Below, piece by piece: positions 1 to 8,281 of a stretch of DNA of 64,000 nt (its first letter is position 1; every line of letters begins with the position of its first letter). Under the pieces are notes generated by a model that saw nothing but the letters and a program-made list of their open reading frames with translations, was not told the DNA's origin and did not search any database. Location of the stretch: contig JAAFJX010000002.1 in the NCBI GenBank assembly GCA_013299045.1, positions 186,001 to 250,000 on the forward strand, in the 5' to 3' direction. A program made the position numbers and the translations under genes. The stretch comes from Cytophagales bacterium (lineage in GTDB: Bacteria; Bacteroidota; Bacteroidia; Cytophagales; Bernardetiaceae).

Positions 1-15
1 TGTGGCACAAAATAA

Positions 16-636
16 ATGAGCAAGAAAAGTAAATTTTACGTGGTTTGGAATGGCCGAAAAAAAGGGGTGTTCTATAGCTGGGAAGATTGCGCCGAGCAGG
101 TTAAAGGCTTTATTGGTGCCTCATACAAATCCTATGAGAGTGAGGGAGAAGCTATTGAGGCATTTGAGCAAGGTGCGGCTAAAAACGTTGCTGAGCATCG
201 CAAAGATACGAGCGCTCATCATGACACCCCCATCTGGGAGAGTTTAGCGGTTGATGCAGCTTGCTCAGGGAATCCTGGCCCGTTAGAGTACCGCGGCGTG
301 TGGACTAAAACCCAAAAGGAAATCTTTCACAGCAAATTATACCCGCTCGGAACGGTTAATATGGGCGAGTTTTTGGCTATTGTTCATGCGCTTGCGCTAT
401 GCAAACAAAAAAATGTTACTTTGCCTATTTATACGGATTCTGTTACGGCGCTGGCCTGGGTACGCAACAAACGCATCAAAACCAACATGGAGCGAACTAG
501 CCACACCCACGACCTTTTTGAACATTTAGATAAAGCCCTTCTTTGGCTACAGAATAATACCTATCAAAATGTTCTGTTGAAATGGCAAACAGAAAAGTGG
601 GGCGAGATACCCGCTGACTTTGGTAGAAAATCTTAA
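16..636 (+). CDS. rnhA: Ribonuclease H with N-terminal viroplasmin (hybrid-binding) domain
   Basis: This enzyme cuts the RNA strand of RNA-DNA hybrids in the cytoplasm. The first 50 or so residues (KFYVVWNGRKKGVFYSWEDC) match the caulimovirus viroplasmin/hybrid-binding domain found before many bacterial and eukaryotic RNase H1 catalytic domains. The catalytic domain follows from about residue 75. The four acidic residues are visible: D80 in AVDAACSGNPGP, E118 in MGEFLAIVHAL, D141 in IYTDSVTALAW and D201 near the C-terminus. The length of 206 aa fits the two-domain type. The ATG lies 15 nt from the window edge, so upstream signals cannot be judged. The next gene starts about 15 nt after its stop, which suggests co-transcription. 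Confidence 0.9.
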   Translation: MSKKSKFYVVWNGRKKGVFYSWEDCAEQVKGFIGASYKSYESEGEAIEAFEQGAAKNVAEHRKDTSAHHDTPIWESLAVDAACSGNPGPLEYRGVWTKTQKEIFHSKLYPLGTVNMGEFLAIVHALALCKQKNVTLPIYTDSVTALAWVRNKRIKTNMERTSHTHDLFEHLDKALLWLQNNTYQNVLLKWQTEKWGEIPADFGRKS

Positions 637-651
637 TAAAAAAGCGTAATT

Positions 652-1884
652 TTGTTGTTTCAAAACCTAAAGGTCGTGTTACGCTCTCTACAAAAAATTG
701 TTCTTCTTTTTTACCTTTTGGTGTTTGGTTTCTCTCAGGCCAATGCACAGGGGCCACCCCCTTCCGAGCGCCTAGAGGTACTATCCTCGGACTGGCTGGT
801 GTATGATAGCCGCGCCGCGCTTTATGTACCTTTTGTGGCTGATTATCATACCCAATCAAAAGCTATTTACCTTAAAATCAATAACAAACGATTAAATCCA
901 GGTTATCTGTGTTTTAAGCCCAAACAAAAGGCTTCTTTATACATCAAGCAACATTTTATTCGGTATTGTAATGCTCGCGAGTGGCAGAATATACGTCTAG
1001 ACAGCCTCTATGCGCTTGAAAAAGACAAATCCATTGAGCTTACACTTTTTTTTGGCGACGAGCCAAGTGGTCGTATCAAAGCCCCAACTACCTATATTTT
1101 AGCCAAACCCTTTAGAGAATCCGAAGCCCCAGTAACCACCACACCCAACACACTCGTTTTGAACGAACAAACAGAAGAGGAAGAGAGCATTTATAAAAAA
1201 GTTTTGAATCGGGCATCGGAGGTAGACCATTATATTATGGCCTTTGCCCTTGTTAGTTTGCTCATTATTAGCTCTGGGCTTAATAAACTACACCCTGTTT
1301 TCAGTACTCTTGCTATGAGGCAGATTGTCAGCGCCCTCAATGCGCCCAAGTCTGTTACTAAGCGGCTAGACGCTGCTCTGGTATTTGCTTACACTATTTT
1401 TTATGCGCTTCTAACTGCCCTTTTCTTACTGACCTTGCAACGTTATGGCGCTTTTTTTCAAAAATTCCCTCTTTCTAATACCGCATTGAGCAAATTGTTT
1501 ATGAACAGCGCCCTCATCATTGCGGCTTGCTGCGTGGGTGTTTTGCTAAAATATTTATTTATACGCTTTTTTGCTTATCTTTTTTTCAATAGGTCTCAGC
1601 TCGGCGACCTACACTTTTGGGAGTATATACATATTTCTTTATTGTTTATGAATGTAGCCACTGTTTGTTTGTTTCTCTATCTGACCTTAGTCCGCTTTCT
1701 ACCAGCTAATACCACCAATTTTATTCTTTATGTAGTGGGCACGCTTTTTGTTGTTAGGCTAATAATTTTAGGGTATAGATTAATTCCTGACCTTAAAGGG
1801 CATAAATTGTATTTATTTTCGTACCTTTGCAGCACCGAAATTTTGCCTACACTTGCGGTAGTAGGTTTTTTGGTCATTGTTTAA
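652..1884 (+). CDS. DUF4271 family membrane protein with N-terminal signal peptide
   Basis: This is a multi-pass membrane protein of unknown function. A signal-like segment (residues 11-33, ending FSQANAQ) leads into an extracytoplasmic region of about 150 residues. Five or more hydrophobic segments follow (from about residue 193 to the end), which is the DUF4271 arrangement. The reading frame has no ATG start. Candidates are TTG at 652 or 655 and GTG at 676; the GTG gives a compact signal peptide, so 676 is a serious alternative. DUF4271 genes commonly sit directly before hemD in Bacteroidota, as here (30-nt gap), but a role in tetrapyrrole metabolism is only suggested by position. Confidence 0.75.
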   Translation: MLFQNLKVVLRSLQKIVLLFYLLVFGFSQANAQGPPPSERLEVLSSDWLVYDSRAALYVPFVADYHTQSKAIYLKINNKRLNPGYLCFKPKQKASLYIKQHFIRYCNAREWQNIRLDSLYALEKDKSIELTLFFGDEPSGRIKAPTTYILAKPFRESEAPVTTTPNTLVLNEQTEEEESIYKKVLNRASEVDHYIMAFALVSLLIISSGLNKLHPVFSTLAMRQIVSALNAPKSVTKRLDAALVFAYTIFYALLTALFLLTLQRYGAFFQKFPLSNTALSKLFMNSALIIAACCVGVLLKYLFIRFFAYLFFNRSQLGDLHFWEYIHISLLFMNVATVCLFLYLTLVRFLPANTTNFILYVVGTLFVVRLIILGYRLIPDLKGHKLYLFSYLCSTEILPTLAVVGFLVIV

Positions 1885-1914
1885 TAGCCTCTTGTTTTAT
1901 TTAATCGGTAAGTT

Positions 1915-2706
1915 ATGACTGACCCCAAAAGCGCAAAAATTGTTACAGAAGATGTTCTTAAACCTGTAAGTAGCATTTTGGTTACACAAGCCCGACCCGA
2001 AGACGACTCCCCTTATATGGAGCTCGTGCGTAAATACAATCTAAAAGTTGATTTCAGACCATTCATTCAAATAGAAGGAGTGAGTACAAAAGACTTTAGA
2101 AAACAAAAAATTGATATACTAGCTCATACCGCAGTTATTTTTACCAGTAAAAATGCCGTGGATTTTTATTTTGCTCTCTGCAAGGATCTCAAGATAGAAA
2201 TGCCTGCCGAAATGAAATATTTTTGCATAAGCCCTCAAACATCAAACTACTTGCAGAAGTATATACACGTCCGTAAACGGAAGGTATTTACTGGCAAAAA
2301 AACAGCTGCTGATATGCAGGAGTTATTCAAAAAGCATAAAGCTGAAAAATATCTTTTTCCTTGCTCAGACATACGTCGCGACGATATAGCCTCTATTCTC
2401 AAGAAATTAGGCAGTACACTCACCGAAGCCGTTATGTATCGTACTGTTTCTAGCGACCTTTCTGACTTGGCCGAGGTAAACTATGACATCATTGCCTTTT
2501 TCAGTCCTTCGGGTGTTAAATCCTTATACGATAACTTCCCTGACTTCTTACAAAAAAATACACGTATTGCTGCTTTTGGCCCAACAACCGCTGCTGCGGT
2601 GCGTGCTAAGGAACTTATGCTCAACATAGAGGCACCTTTGCCCAATGCGCCCTCAATGACAAGCGCCATTGAACTTTATGTGCGCAAAGTAAATAAAATA
2701 GAATAA
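1915..2706 (+). CDS. hemD: Uroporphyrinogen-III synthase
   Basis: The enzyme closes and rearranges hydroxymethylbilane to uroporphyrinogen III in haem synthesis. The protein has 263 aa, the usual length. It shows the weakly conserved two-lobed HemD pattern: SILVTQARPE near the N-terminus, AVIFTSKNAVDFYF at about residue 80, YLFPCSDIRRDDIASIL around 145 and IIAFFSPSGVKSLYDNF around 190. The TSxxAV and SPSGV stretches are the family signatures. It follows the DUF4271 gene by 30 nt and is followed by a strong hairpin terminator. Confidence 0.88.
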   Translation: MTDPKSAKIVTEDVLKPVSSILVTQARPEDDSPYMELVRKYNLKVDFRPFIQIEGVSTKDFRKQKIDILAHTAVIFTSKNAVDFYFALCKDLKIEMPAEMKYFCISPQTSNYLQKYIHVRKRKVFTGKKTAADMQELFKKHKAEKYLFPCSDIRRDDIASILKKLGSTLTEAVMYRTVSSDLSDLAEVNYDIIAFFSPSGVKSLYDNFPDFLQKNTRIAAFGPTTAAAVRAKELMLNIEAPLPNAPSMTSAIELYVRKVNKIE

Positions 2707-2722
2707 TTTTAAACTAGGCAAA

Positions 2723-2764
2723 ACAAAGCGACTATTGGATTTGAAGACCCAGTAGTCGCTTTGT
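2723..2764. terminator. Bidirectional hairpin terminator between hemD and gmk
   Basis: The arms ACAAAGCGACTATTGG and CCAGTAGTCGCTTTGT pair over about 16 bp with one mismatch. They lie between the convergent hemD and gmk stop codons, so the structure can serve both. Confidence 0.75.
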
Positions 2765-2772
2765 TGTAGTGT

Positions 2773-3345
2773 TCAACTGCCTAAAAACTGATTTATCAGC
2801 GATTCAGCCTCCTGAAAGGTCTGCGTTAGTTTGTCGTTCAGGAGTACGGCATCAAAGTAGGTCTTGAGGCGCATTTCTTGTTTGGCTTTTTCTATGCGCA
2901 TTTCGTATTGGGCTTCGCTTTCGGTATTGCGCTTTTTTAGGCGCTCTTGTAGCACCTCCATAGACGGCACACTGACAAAAACAGCCAAACAGTCGTCTGG
3001 ATACATGGCTTTTATGTTCAGACCACCGTGTACGTCCACATCAAACAAGATATTTTTGCCTAAAGCACGCAAGCGCTCTATTTCGGATTTGAGCGTTCCG
3101 TAATAAAAACCTTCATACACCTGCTGATACTCCAAAAAATCCCCCGTTTTTACTTTAGCCAAAAACTGTTCCTGTGTGATGTAGTAATAGTCCAAATTGG
3201 GGCGCTCGTTGGGGCGAGGCTGGCGTGTGGTGGCTGATACCGAAAAAGCAAACTTAAATTGCGTTTGCGCTAACAAATGCCTGACTATGGTTGTTTTGCC
3301 CGCTCCAGAAGGCGCACTAAAGACAACTAATTGCCCTGTTTTCAT
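2773..3345 (-). CDS. gmk: Guanylate kinase
   Basis: The enzyme phosphorylates GMP to GDP with ATP. The P-loop SAPSGAGKTT is at residues 9-18. The GMP-binding motif follows (TTRQPRPNERPNLDYYYIT), and a conserved DVDVHGG segment sits near residue 102. The length of 190 aa is typical. The ATG gives MKTGQLVVFSAPSG with the P-loop at the expected distance, so the start is secure. It is convergent with hemD. Confidence 0.95.
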   Translation of the reverse strand: MKTGQLVVFSAPSGAGKTTIVRHLLAQTQFKFAFSVSATTRQPRPNERPNLDYYYITQEQFLAKVKTGDFLEYQQVYEGFYYGTLKSEIERLRALGKNILFDVDVHGGLNIKAMYPDDCLAVFVSVPSMEVLQERLKKRNTESEAQYEMRIEKAKQEMRLKTYFDAVLLNDKLTQTFQEAESLINQFLGS

Positions 3346-3441
3346 TTTGATAGATATTAATCCTTAATTTATTGATAGCGAGTCTAATAGATATATAAAT
3401 ATTTAGTTTGAAACGGTCATTGTGCAAGATATGATAGAACA

Positions 3442-4481
3442 TCATTCTATGCCAATTTCATCAATCTTCTGCATCAGTCTGCTGGTTTTTGCCAAGGCCA
3501 CAATGATTTTTTGGTAGTGTAGAATATCATCAAATTTAAGTCTGCGGCCTTTGGGGCGGGCTGATAGCCACCAATGTAAAACTCCAAGCGGTTTGCGGCA
3601 CGTTGGCAGCGCAGAAATTTTACAGAGTCGTCATTTATCCATTTTGTTTTTTTTTCGTTTCGCTTTTCTTTTCCGCCTGGTTCTTTTTTATAATCTTCCA
3701 TTAGGTTCATTATCCATTGGCCTCTGTTTTGGCTCTCGCCACTATAAGGCGGGTTTCCGACAACACACATGACGGGCGCGTCGCGTTTGATGCGTTTGGC
3801 TTCATTGGCTTCGGCACTCAACCAATTTGCAAGCAAAGTTCCTGTTTCGGGGTGGCTTTCCTCGAGGCTATTAGTGAGATAAACTCTTAAACGCTGCTTG
3901 GCTCTGGCTTTATAGCCCGTTTCGGTCAGTAGTAAATCTAGCTGCAAATGCGCCATGGTGTAGCTCGTCATCAGCAACTCAAAGCCATTCAGGCGTGTCA
4001 AAAGATGATTCTCTACGTCATGAGACCATATTCCTTCCTGCCCATCAAATTTTTTATCAATGTGCTTGACTACTTCGACCCCAAAAGTGCCTGTGCCTGT
4101 AGCCGGGTCAAGTATTTGCACTTTGTGTACCTCTTCTTCAACTTGCTTGCCCTGTTTTTCAATCTTAATTTTTGTTTTGCTGTTGTCTGCCAATCCTTGC
4201 GGCAAGCCAAATTCGGTTTTCAGAATATCGTCCACAGCGCGCACAATAAAATCAACAACCGGCTGGGGTGTGTATTTGGTTAAAATATAATCCAGTATAC
4301 TGCAGACTTGCCTTTGGGGTTCGTTGGTGGCACGTATATAGGGTAAGTCATCAATAAGTTGTTGTAAATCACCTCTAAAAGTATGCTCTGTAGCGTTGCC
4401 TAGTCTGTGCCGCTTCACGACACTCTCAATGTATTGTGCTATGGTCATTGGCTTCTGAGTGAATTCTAACTTCTCATACAT
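3442..4481 (-). pseudogene. Remnant of a type ISP restriction-modification enzyme (several deletions and a frameshift)
   Basis: The remnant resembles the large single-chain type ISP/N6-adenine methylase proteins, which usually exceed 1000 aa. Three pieces remain. The N-terminal piece (HRLGNATEHTFRGDLQQL) runs into DYILTK. It is joined directly to YTPQPVVDFIVRAVDDIL and the methylase core, with SAM motif ILDPATGTGTF and catalytic motif VVGNPPYSGES. That core breaks off after KWINDDSVKFLR and is joined to the extreme C-terminus (EFYIGGYQPA). There the frame shifts: the intact C-terminal sequence KGRRLKFDDILHYQK to LMQKIDEIGIE continues in another frame to a TGA at 3442-3444, while the open frame itself stops at 3474. 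The nuclease/helicase region and most of the target-recognition region are missing, so it is very unlikely to be active. Confidence 0.85.
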
Positions 4482-4596
4482 ACAAATATACGCAAAAAAA
4501 CCTGCCGAACAATTCCATTCTGATTTTTGTTCTACGAGTTTTGATTTATCAATAAGCTCGAATAATCACACCCCCCAAACACGTCTTGCGTGCTTA

Positions 4597-5181
4597 TCAT
4601 AAGCCTTTAGGCTTTAGGCTTCGCTGTACGGCCATTTGCACGTACTCATAAACAGCTGCATTGAGGTCTGTTAATTCGCGAATAATTACCATGTGTTTCA
4701 TGCGGGGCTGCCCCAAAAAATTACCCCATTCAAGCAACTCGTCGTCTAAGGGAATGTCGCCCAAATCTAAACCCAATCTAATTTCTTTTGTTCTGATGTG
4801 AATAAGGCCAAAATCACGGCTGGTTTGCAAAACAACATAGTTTTTGGACGGCACCACCACCATCTCTGGTACAGCTTGTATAAGTTCGCTCAAAACAGCC
4901 TCATAAAACTGACGCATATTTTCTTTTTTCTCAAAAAGCGCATTTTTAAGTTCAACATCAGTTAAATGCACAGGTTTTCCACCGTTGAGATAAACAGCAG
5001 TGAGAATATTGGCGTGTACGTGGTTAAGTTTATGATGTGATTTAAGCCAGCTAATCATATCGTTCTTTTTGTTTACCGTACTGCTGCGCAGCAGGTCTGC
5101 CCAAGCCTCGTAATCAATGCCTGTTATTTGTTCTATATTTTCTAAAAACTCTCTTTCTATTTCTTGTGTGGACTTAGACAT
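4597..5181 (-). CDS. DUF4287 and DUF5655 domain protein
   Basis: This is a cytoplasmic protein of 194 aa with no known function. The N-terminal half (EIEREFLENIEQITGIDYEAW to SWLKSHHKLNHVHANIL) has the DUF4287 pattern, a small helical domain. The C-terminal half, from about residue 85 (RQFYEAVLSELIQAVP) to LTDLNAAVYEYVQMA, fits DUF5655, a small alpha/beta domain often predicted to bind nucleic acid or to transport. It has no signal peptide. It lies between the restriction-modification remnant and mpl, on the same strand as both, with gaps of more than 50 nt. Whether it arrived with the restriction gene is unknown. Confidence 0.7.
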   Translation of the reverse strand: MSKSTQEIEREFLENIEQITGIDYEAWADLLRSSTVNKKNDMISWLKSHHKLNHVHANILTAVYLNGGKPVHLTDVELKNALFEKKENMRQFYEAVLSELIQAVPEMVVVPSKNYVVLQTSRDFGLIHIRTKEIRLGLDLGDIPLDDELLEWGNFLGQPRMKHMVIIRELTDLNAAVYEYVQMAVQRSLKPKGL

Positions 5182-5236
5182 GGCCTTTCAAACAAATTAA
5201 GTAATCTGAACAAAAAAAATACTTAAACGAATGCAC

Positions 5237-6601
5237 TCAACGAATGCTTTTAGCCCATTCTTGAGGACTAAAGCCACCAAAGTTGCCCGAAGACATTAGT
5301 AAATAAACAGTGTGTTTGTCGCCTTTTGGCTGCAAAAAATCTTGAATATCCGCTATTGAATGCAGTTCTTTCAGGTCTTTGGAGTTGAAGTTGTTTTTAA
5401 GTGTTCCTGGCGCAAAGGGCGCTATCTTTTTTTGCTCAAAGTTGGTCGGATTGATGTAAACCCCCATTTCGTCTGCTCCTTTGAGCGTATTTTTGTACTG
5501 AGGCAGGAAGCCCAAGTTAAGGCTGCTATAAGTATGCAATTCCATAAGGGCTACAAGTCGGCTCTTGGGAAATTGCTCGCGAACGGCTTGGACAGTGGCG
5601 GCTAGTTTTGAAGGCGCGTGTGCATAATCCAAAAAGACTATCCTCTGGGTGGTTTCGGTCAGTTTTTCTAAGCGTCTGGGTGCGCCCTCAAATGAAGAAA
5701 TGGCTTCATAGAAGCGTGCGTCCGAAATGCCCAAACGGTTTGCCACAATTTTTGCAGCGCTTACGTTAATGAGATTATGCTTGCCAAAAAAACGCACTTC
5801 TACGTCATTTTCGTCTGTTTTGAGATAAGTTTTACCGTTTTTCTGGCGGTTTGAATGCACTCCATAAGGCAAGCCGATAATATCGGTACGGTTCTTATGC
5901 GCTGGTGCACAAATTTTTTCGGCTGCACTATCCTCTTTATTGTAAATAAGCGAACCCGCCTTAGGCACTGCGTCCACCAAATTTTTGAACTGCTCGTTAT
6001 AAGATTCTACGGTTGGAAAAACGTTGGCATGGTCCCAAGCGATGCCGTTTACTACCACAATATGAGGTTGATAGTTCAAAAACTTAGGGCGAGGGTCTAG
6101 TGGCGAACTCAAATACTCGTCCCCTTCAATAATAATGGTGGGAGCATTTTCCGTAAGCCGTATGGCAGAGTCCAAACCTCTAGGTGTGCTGCCTACCAAG
6201 TAGTCAAAAGGCTGTTTATGGTAACTTAGGACATGAATCAGCATACTTGTAATGGTGGTTTTGCCATGACTCCCCGCAATAACCACACGCTCTTTGTTCT
6301 TGGAGCGCTCATAAACAAGCTCTGGGAATGACAAAATTTTTATACCCAAAGCCCGTGCTGCAGCCAACTCAGGATTATCGGTTTGGGCGTGCATACCCAA
6401 AATGACCGCATCTAGCCCTGCGTGTATGCGTAAGGGGTTCCAGCCCAAGCTATCAGGGAGCAGACCTGCCTTTTCTAAAGCTGTCCGTGCAGGGTCGTAA
6501 ATAATATCATCCGAACCTGTAACGTGATGCCCTCCATGGTGCAGAGAAAGCGCCAAAGCGTGCATAACATTGCCTCCTATCGCTATAAAATGAACTTTCA
6601 T
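5237..6601 (-). CDS. mpl: UDP-N-acetylmuramate:tripeptide ligase (Mpl-type Mur ligase)
   Basis: The enzyme is predicted to reattach recycled murein peptide to UDP-N-acetylmuramate in peptidoglycan recycling. The N-terminus MKVHFIAIGGNVMHALA has the Mpl/MurC nucleotide-binding pattern, and GSHGKTTITSML is the ATP P-loop. The start was set at 6601, not at an upstream ATG in the same frame at 6676, because homologues begin at MKVHFIAIGG. A TATATTTG promoter box at 6663-6670 would fall inside the longer form. The length of 454 aa is normal. In Bacteroidota this enzyme is often annotated simply as peptidoglycan synthetase; MurC is a less likely alternative. Confidence 0.88.
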   Translation of the reverse strand: MKVHFIAIGGNVMHALALSLHHGGHHVTGSDDIIYDPARTALEKAGLLPDSLGWNPLRIHAGLDAVILGMHAQTDNPELAAARALGIKILSFPELVYERSKNKERVVIAGSHGKTTITSMLIHVLSYHKQPFDYLVGSTPRGLDSAIRLTENAPTIIIEGDEYLSSPLDPRPKFLNYQPHIVVVNGIAWDHANVFPTVESYNEQFKNLVDAVPKAGSLIYNKEDSAAEKICAPAHKNRTDIIGLPYGVHSNRQKNGKTYLKTDENDVEVRFFGKHNLINVSAAKIVANRLGISDARFYEAISSFEGAPRRLEKLTETTQRIVFLDYAHAPSKLAATVQAVREQFPKSRLVALMELHTYSSLNLGFLPQYKNTLKGADEMGVYINPTNFEQKKIAPFAPGTLKNNFNSKDLKELHSIADIQDFLQPKGDKHTVYLLMSSGNFGGFSPQEWAKSIR

Positions 6602-6662
6602 TGGGTATGATTGCTGTTTGTGGGCTTCTGCAAACCAATTTATATGCCTATTATCCAAACCG

Positions 6663-6670
6663 CAAATATA
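6663..6670 (-). promoter_or_regulatory. Bacteroidota-type -7 box (TATATTTG) upstream of mpl
   Basis: On the minus strand the sequence TATATTTG matches the Bacteroidota -7 consensus TAnnTTTG. It sits about 60 nt upstream of the chosen mpl ATG. A TTTG about 22 nt further upstream could be the -33 element, at a slightly long spacing. Confidence 0.45.
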
Positions 6671-6751
6671 AGCCAAAGTTTCCTTTTAAAAACAAAAGAC
6701 CTTGTATTTTTTCCTTAGCGAGCAAAGCAAAAGAACTATTTGCAACAAGTG

Positions 6752-7516
6752 CTAAGCCTCCGTTTCTATCTTGTGATTTAAAATAGCAGCGCTCACTCCT
6801 GCAAAGCCTGGTGCAATGATTAACCCCACAAAAGGAATAAGCATCAGCAAATAAGCCATAGCGCCAAACGTAAGACGGTGCGTTTTAGAAAAAATGCTTT
6901 TGGCATCAGCTGACGTGTTTTTATACTTGTTATTCAAATAAATAAAATCGTCTGTTAGAGAGTTTCCTGTCATATAAAAGTTGAACAATAGGCTCAAGAT
7001 AACAACTGGTGGAAATATCAAAGAGAGCGCAAAAAGCAAAATATTGACGGGCAACTGCTTCAAGAAATAACTTCTAAGGTTTTTTAAAACTTCCTTGAAA
7101 AATTTTAAAACTAGAAAATGACTTTCTACAGGCTGATTCCGCAAAATGCAATAGGCTTTTTCAGAAACAAAAATACTCAGGGCAGACACAAAAACCTGCG
7201 CCCAAAAGCTAAAAAAGTGTGCTACCAATGAAGCCAAAGCCAGCTTTAAGCCAAGATGCAAAGTATAATAAACCAGCTTATGGTATTGCTCTGGAACGCG
7301 CTCTGTGAGTTTGGTGTATTCCATGATTTGTTCCGAAAGCCAGCCCATGAGATTCCATGCAAGCAAGAACACACCCACCCAGAGTGCAAGCGTAATGAGT
7401 GCTGGTGGAACATAGTAGTGCCAAAGTTTATGCTGGCTAGTAAAAGAAAGAGCCTCACGCATACTGCGCAATGTTTGCTCAAATTTAAAGGGAATGGATT
7501 TTTTTACAGACAGCAT
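6752..7516 (-). CDS. EI24/CysZ-like multi-pass membrane protein
   Basis: This is an integral inner-membrane protein of the EI24 family, which includes the sulfate permease CysZ. It has about 254 aa from MLSVKKSIPFKFEQTLRSM. Long hydrophobic stretches lie near residues 35-55, 80-115, 150-180 and 215-245, and they include VPPALITLALWVGVFLLAW and LPVNILLFALSLIFPPVVIL. The chosen ATG avoids a polar extension of 22 residues in the longer frame. No sulfate-assimilation gene is nearby, so the substrate cannot be assigned. It lies 150 nt upstream of mpl on the same strand. Confidence 0.7.
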   Translation of the reverse strand: MLSVKKSIPFKFEQTLRSMREALSFTSQHKLWHYYVPPALITLALWVGVFLLAWNLMGWLSEQIMEYTKLTERVPEQYHKLVYYTLHLGLKLALASLVAHFFSFWAQVFVSALSIFVSEKAYCILRNQPVESHFLVLKFFKEVLKNLRSYFLKQLPVNILLFALSLIFPPVVILSLLFNFYMTGNSLTDDFIYLNNKYKNTSADAKSIFSKTHRLTFGAMAYLLMLIPFVGLIIAPGFAGVSAAILNHKIETEA

Positions 7517-7752
7517 AAACAGGTTTTTTTTTGTAATAAAACAACTGGGAATCTCAACAAAACGGAGCTGTAGGCCGTGCAAGATAAGATAGTTTTTTGA
7601 TTATTCAACGTCCTTTTTATGAGTCTTGGCGTAAAAAAAACAAAAAAAATGGAGCATATTTTGTGGAATATGTTTTGAGACTGCATCTGTTGAGTAAACG
7701 GTCATTATTCTTCCTCACCCATTTCTTGTTTTTAAAACAAAAGGTAAAAAAT

Positions 7753-8169
7753 ATGAAAAAAATAATTCTGACACTTACGCTTATACTGAGTTCGGCTTTC
7801 ATACTAACGGTTTTAGCACAAACCGCTAAAGGCGATAGCCAGAAGAATAAAAAAAGTAAAACATCTAATAACAAAACCTTTAAGGGCACTTTGGTACAAA
7901 TGCCGTGGACTAAAAGCGGAGAGAGCTACTGTGCGGGGGGCAGCGAATACTTTGTGTTAAAAACCAGCGATGGCAAACATATCTTGCAGACGGATAGCAA
8001 TAAAGTTTGGGAAACCCTCAAAAAGAAAAGTGGTCAGATAGTTACGATTGTGGGCAGCCTGGAAGAAAAACGCATTGAGCCTAACCCCATGGAACAAGCA
8101 CCTCTGGATATGGACGGCAAGGTAAGCACCTACACTTGCGATGTTTTACGGGTTTTGACGATCAAATAA
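7753..8169 (+). CDS. Small exported protein of unknown function
   Basis: The gene encodes 138 aa starting MKKIILTLTLILSSAFILTV, a clear Sec signal peptide, followed by a lysine/asparagine-rich linker. The mature domain from about residue 42 (FKGTLVQMPWTKSGESYCAG) to the end has one cysteine near each end (SYCAGG and TYTCDVLRV) that could form a disulfide. It looks like a small beta-rich periplasmic or surface domain. No family was recognised. The reading frame extends upstream to 7597, but the signal peptide marks the ATG at 7753. It converges on purB across a hairpin. Confidence 0.7.
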   Translation: MKKIILTLTLILSSAFILTVLAQTAKGDSQKNKKSKTSNNKTFKGTLVQMPWTKSGESYCAGGSEYFVLKTSDGKHILQTDSNKVWETLKKKSGQIVTIVGSLEEKRIEPNPMEQAPLDMDGKVSTYTCDVLRVLTIK

Positions 8170-8222
8170 GAAGCCCGCTTGCGTTATTAGTAAAACGACA
8201 ATTTACGAGTTTCAGAGCACAA

Positions 8223-8258
8223 AAAAACTTGGAGTTTTCAATGCACCTGCAAGTTTTT
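8223..8258. terminator. Hairpin between convergent genes 7753-8169 and purB
   Basis: The arms AAAAACTTG and CAAGTTTTT pair perfectly around an 18-nt loop. The A/T ends allow termination in both directions. Confidence 0.6.
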
Positions 8259-8281
8259 AGCACAGCTTCTATCAGTAAATT

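Noticed and set aside
497-859. Reverse-strand reading frame across the end of the RNase H gene and the start of the DUF4271 gene
   Set aside because: It overlaps two supported genes on the other strand and its translation has no recognisable domain.
1822-1829. TACCTTTG box inside the end of the DUF4271 gene as a hemD promoter
   Set aside because: The -7 match is good, but no -33 element lies at the right distance, and hemD is more simply read from the upstream gene.
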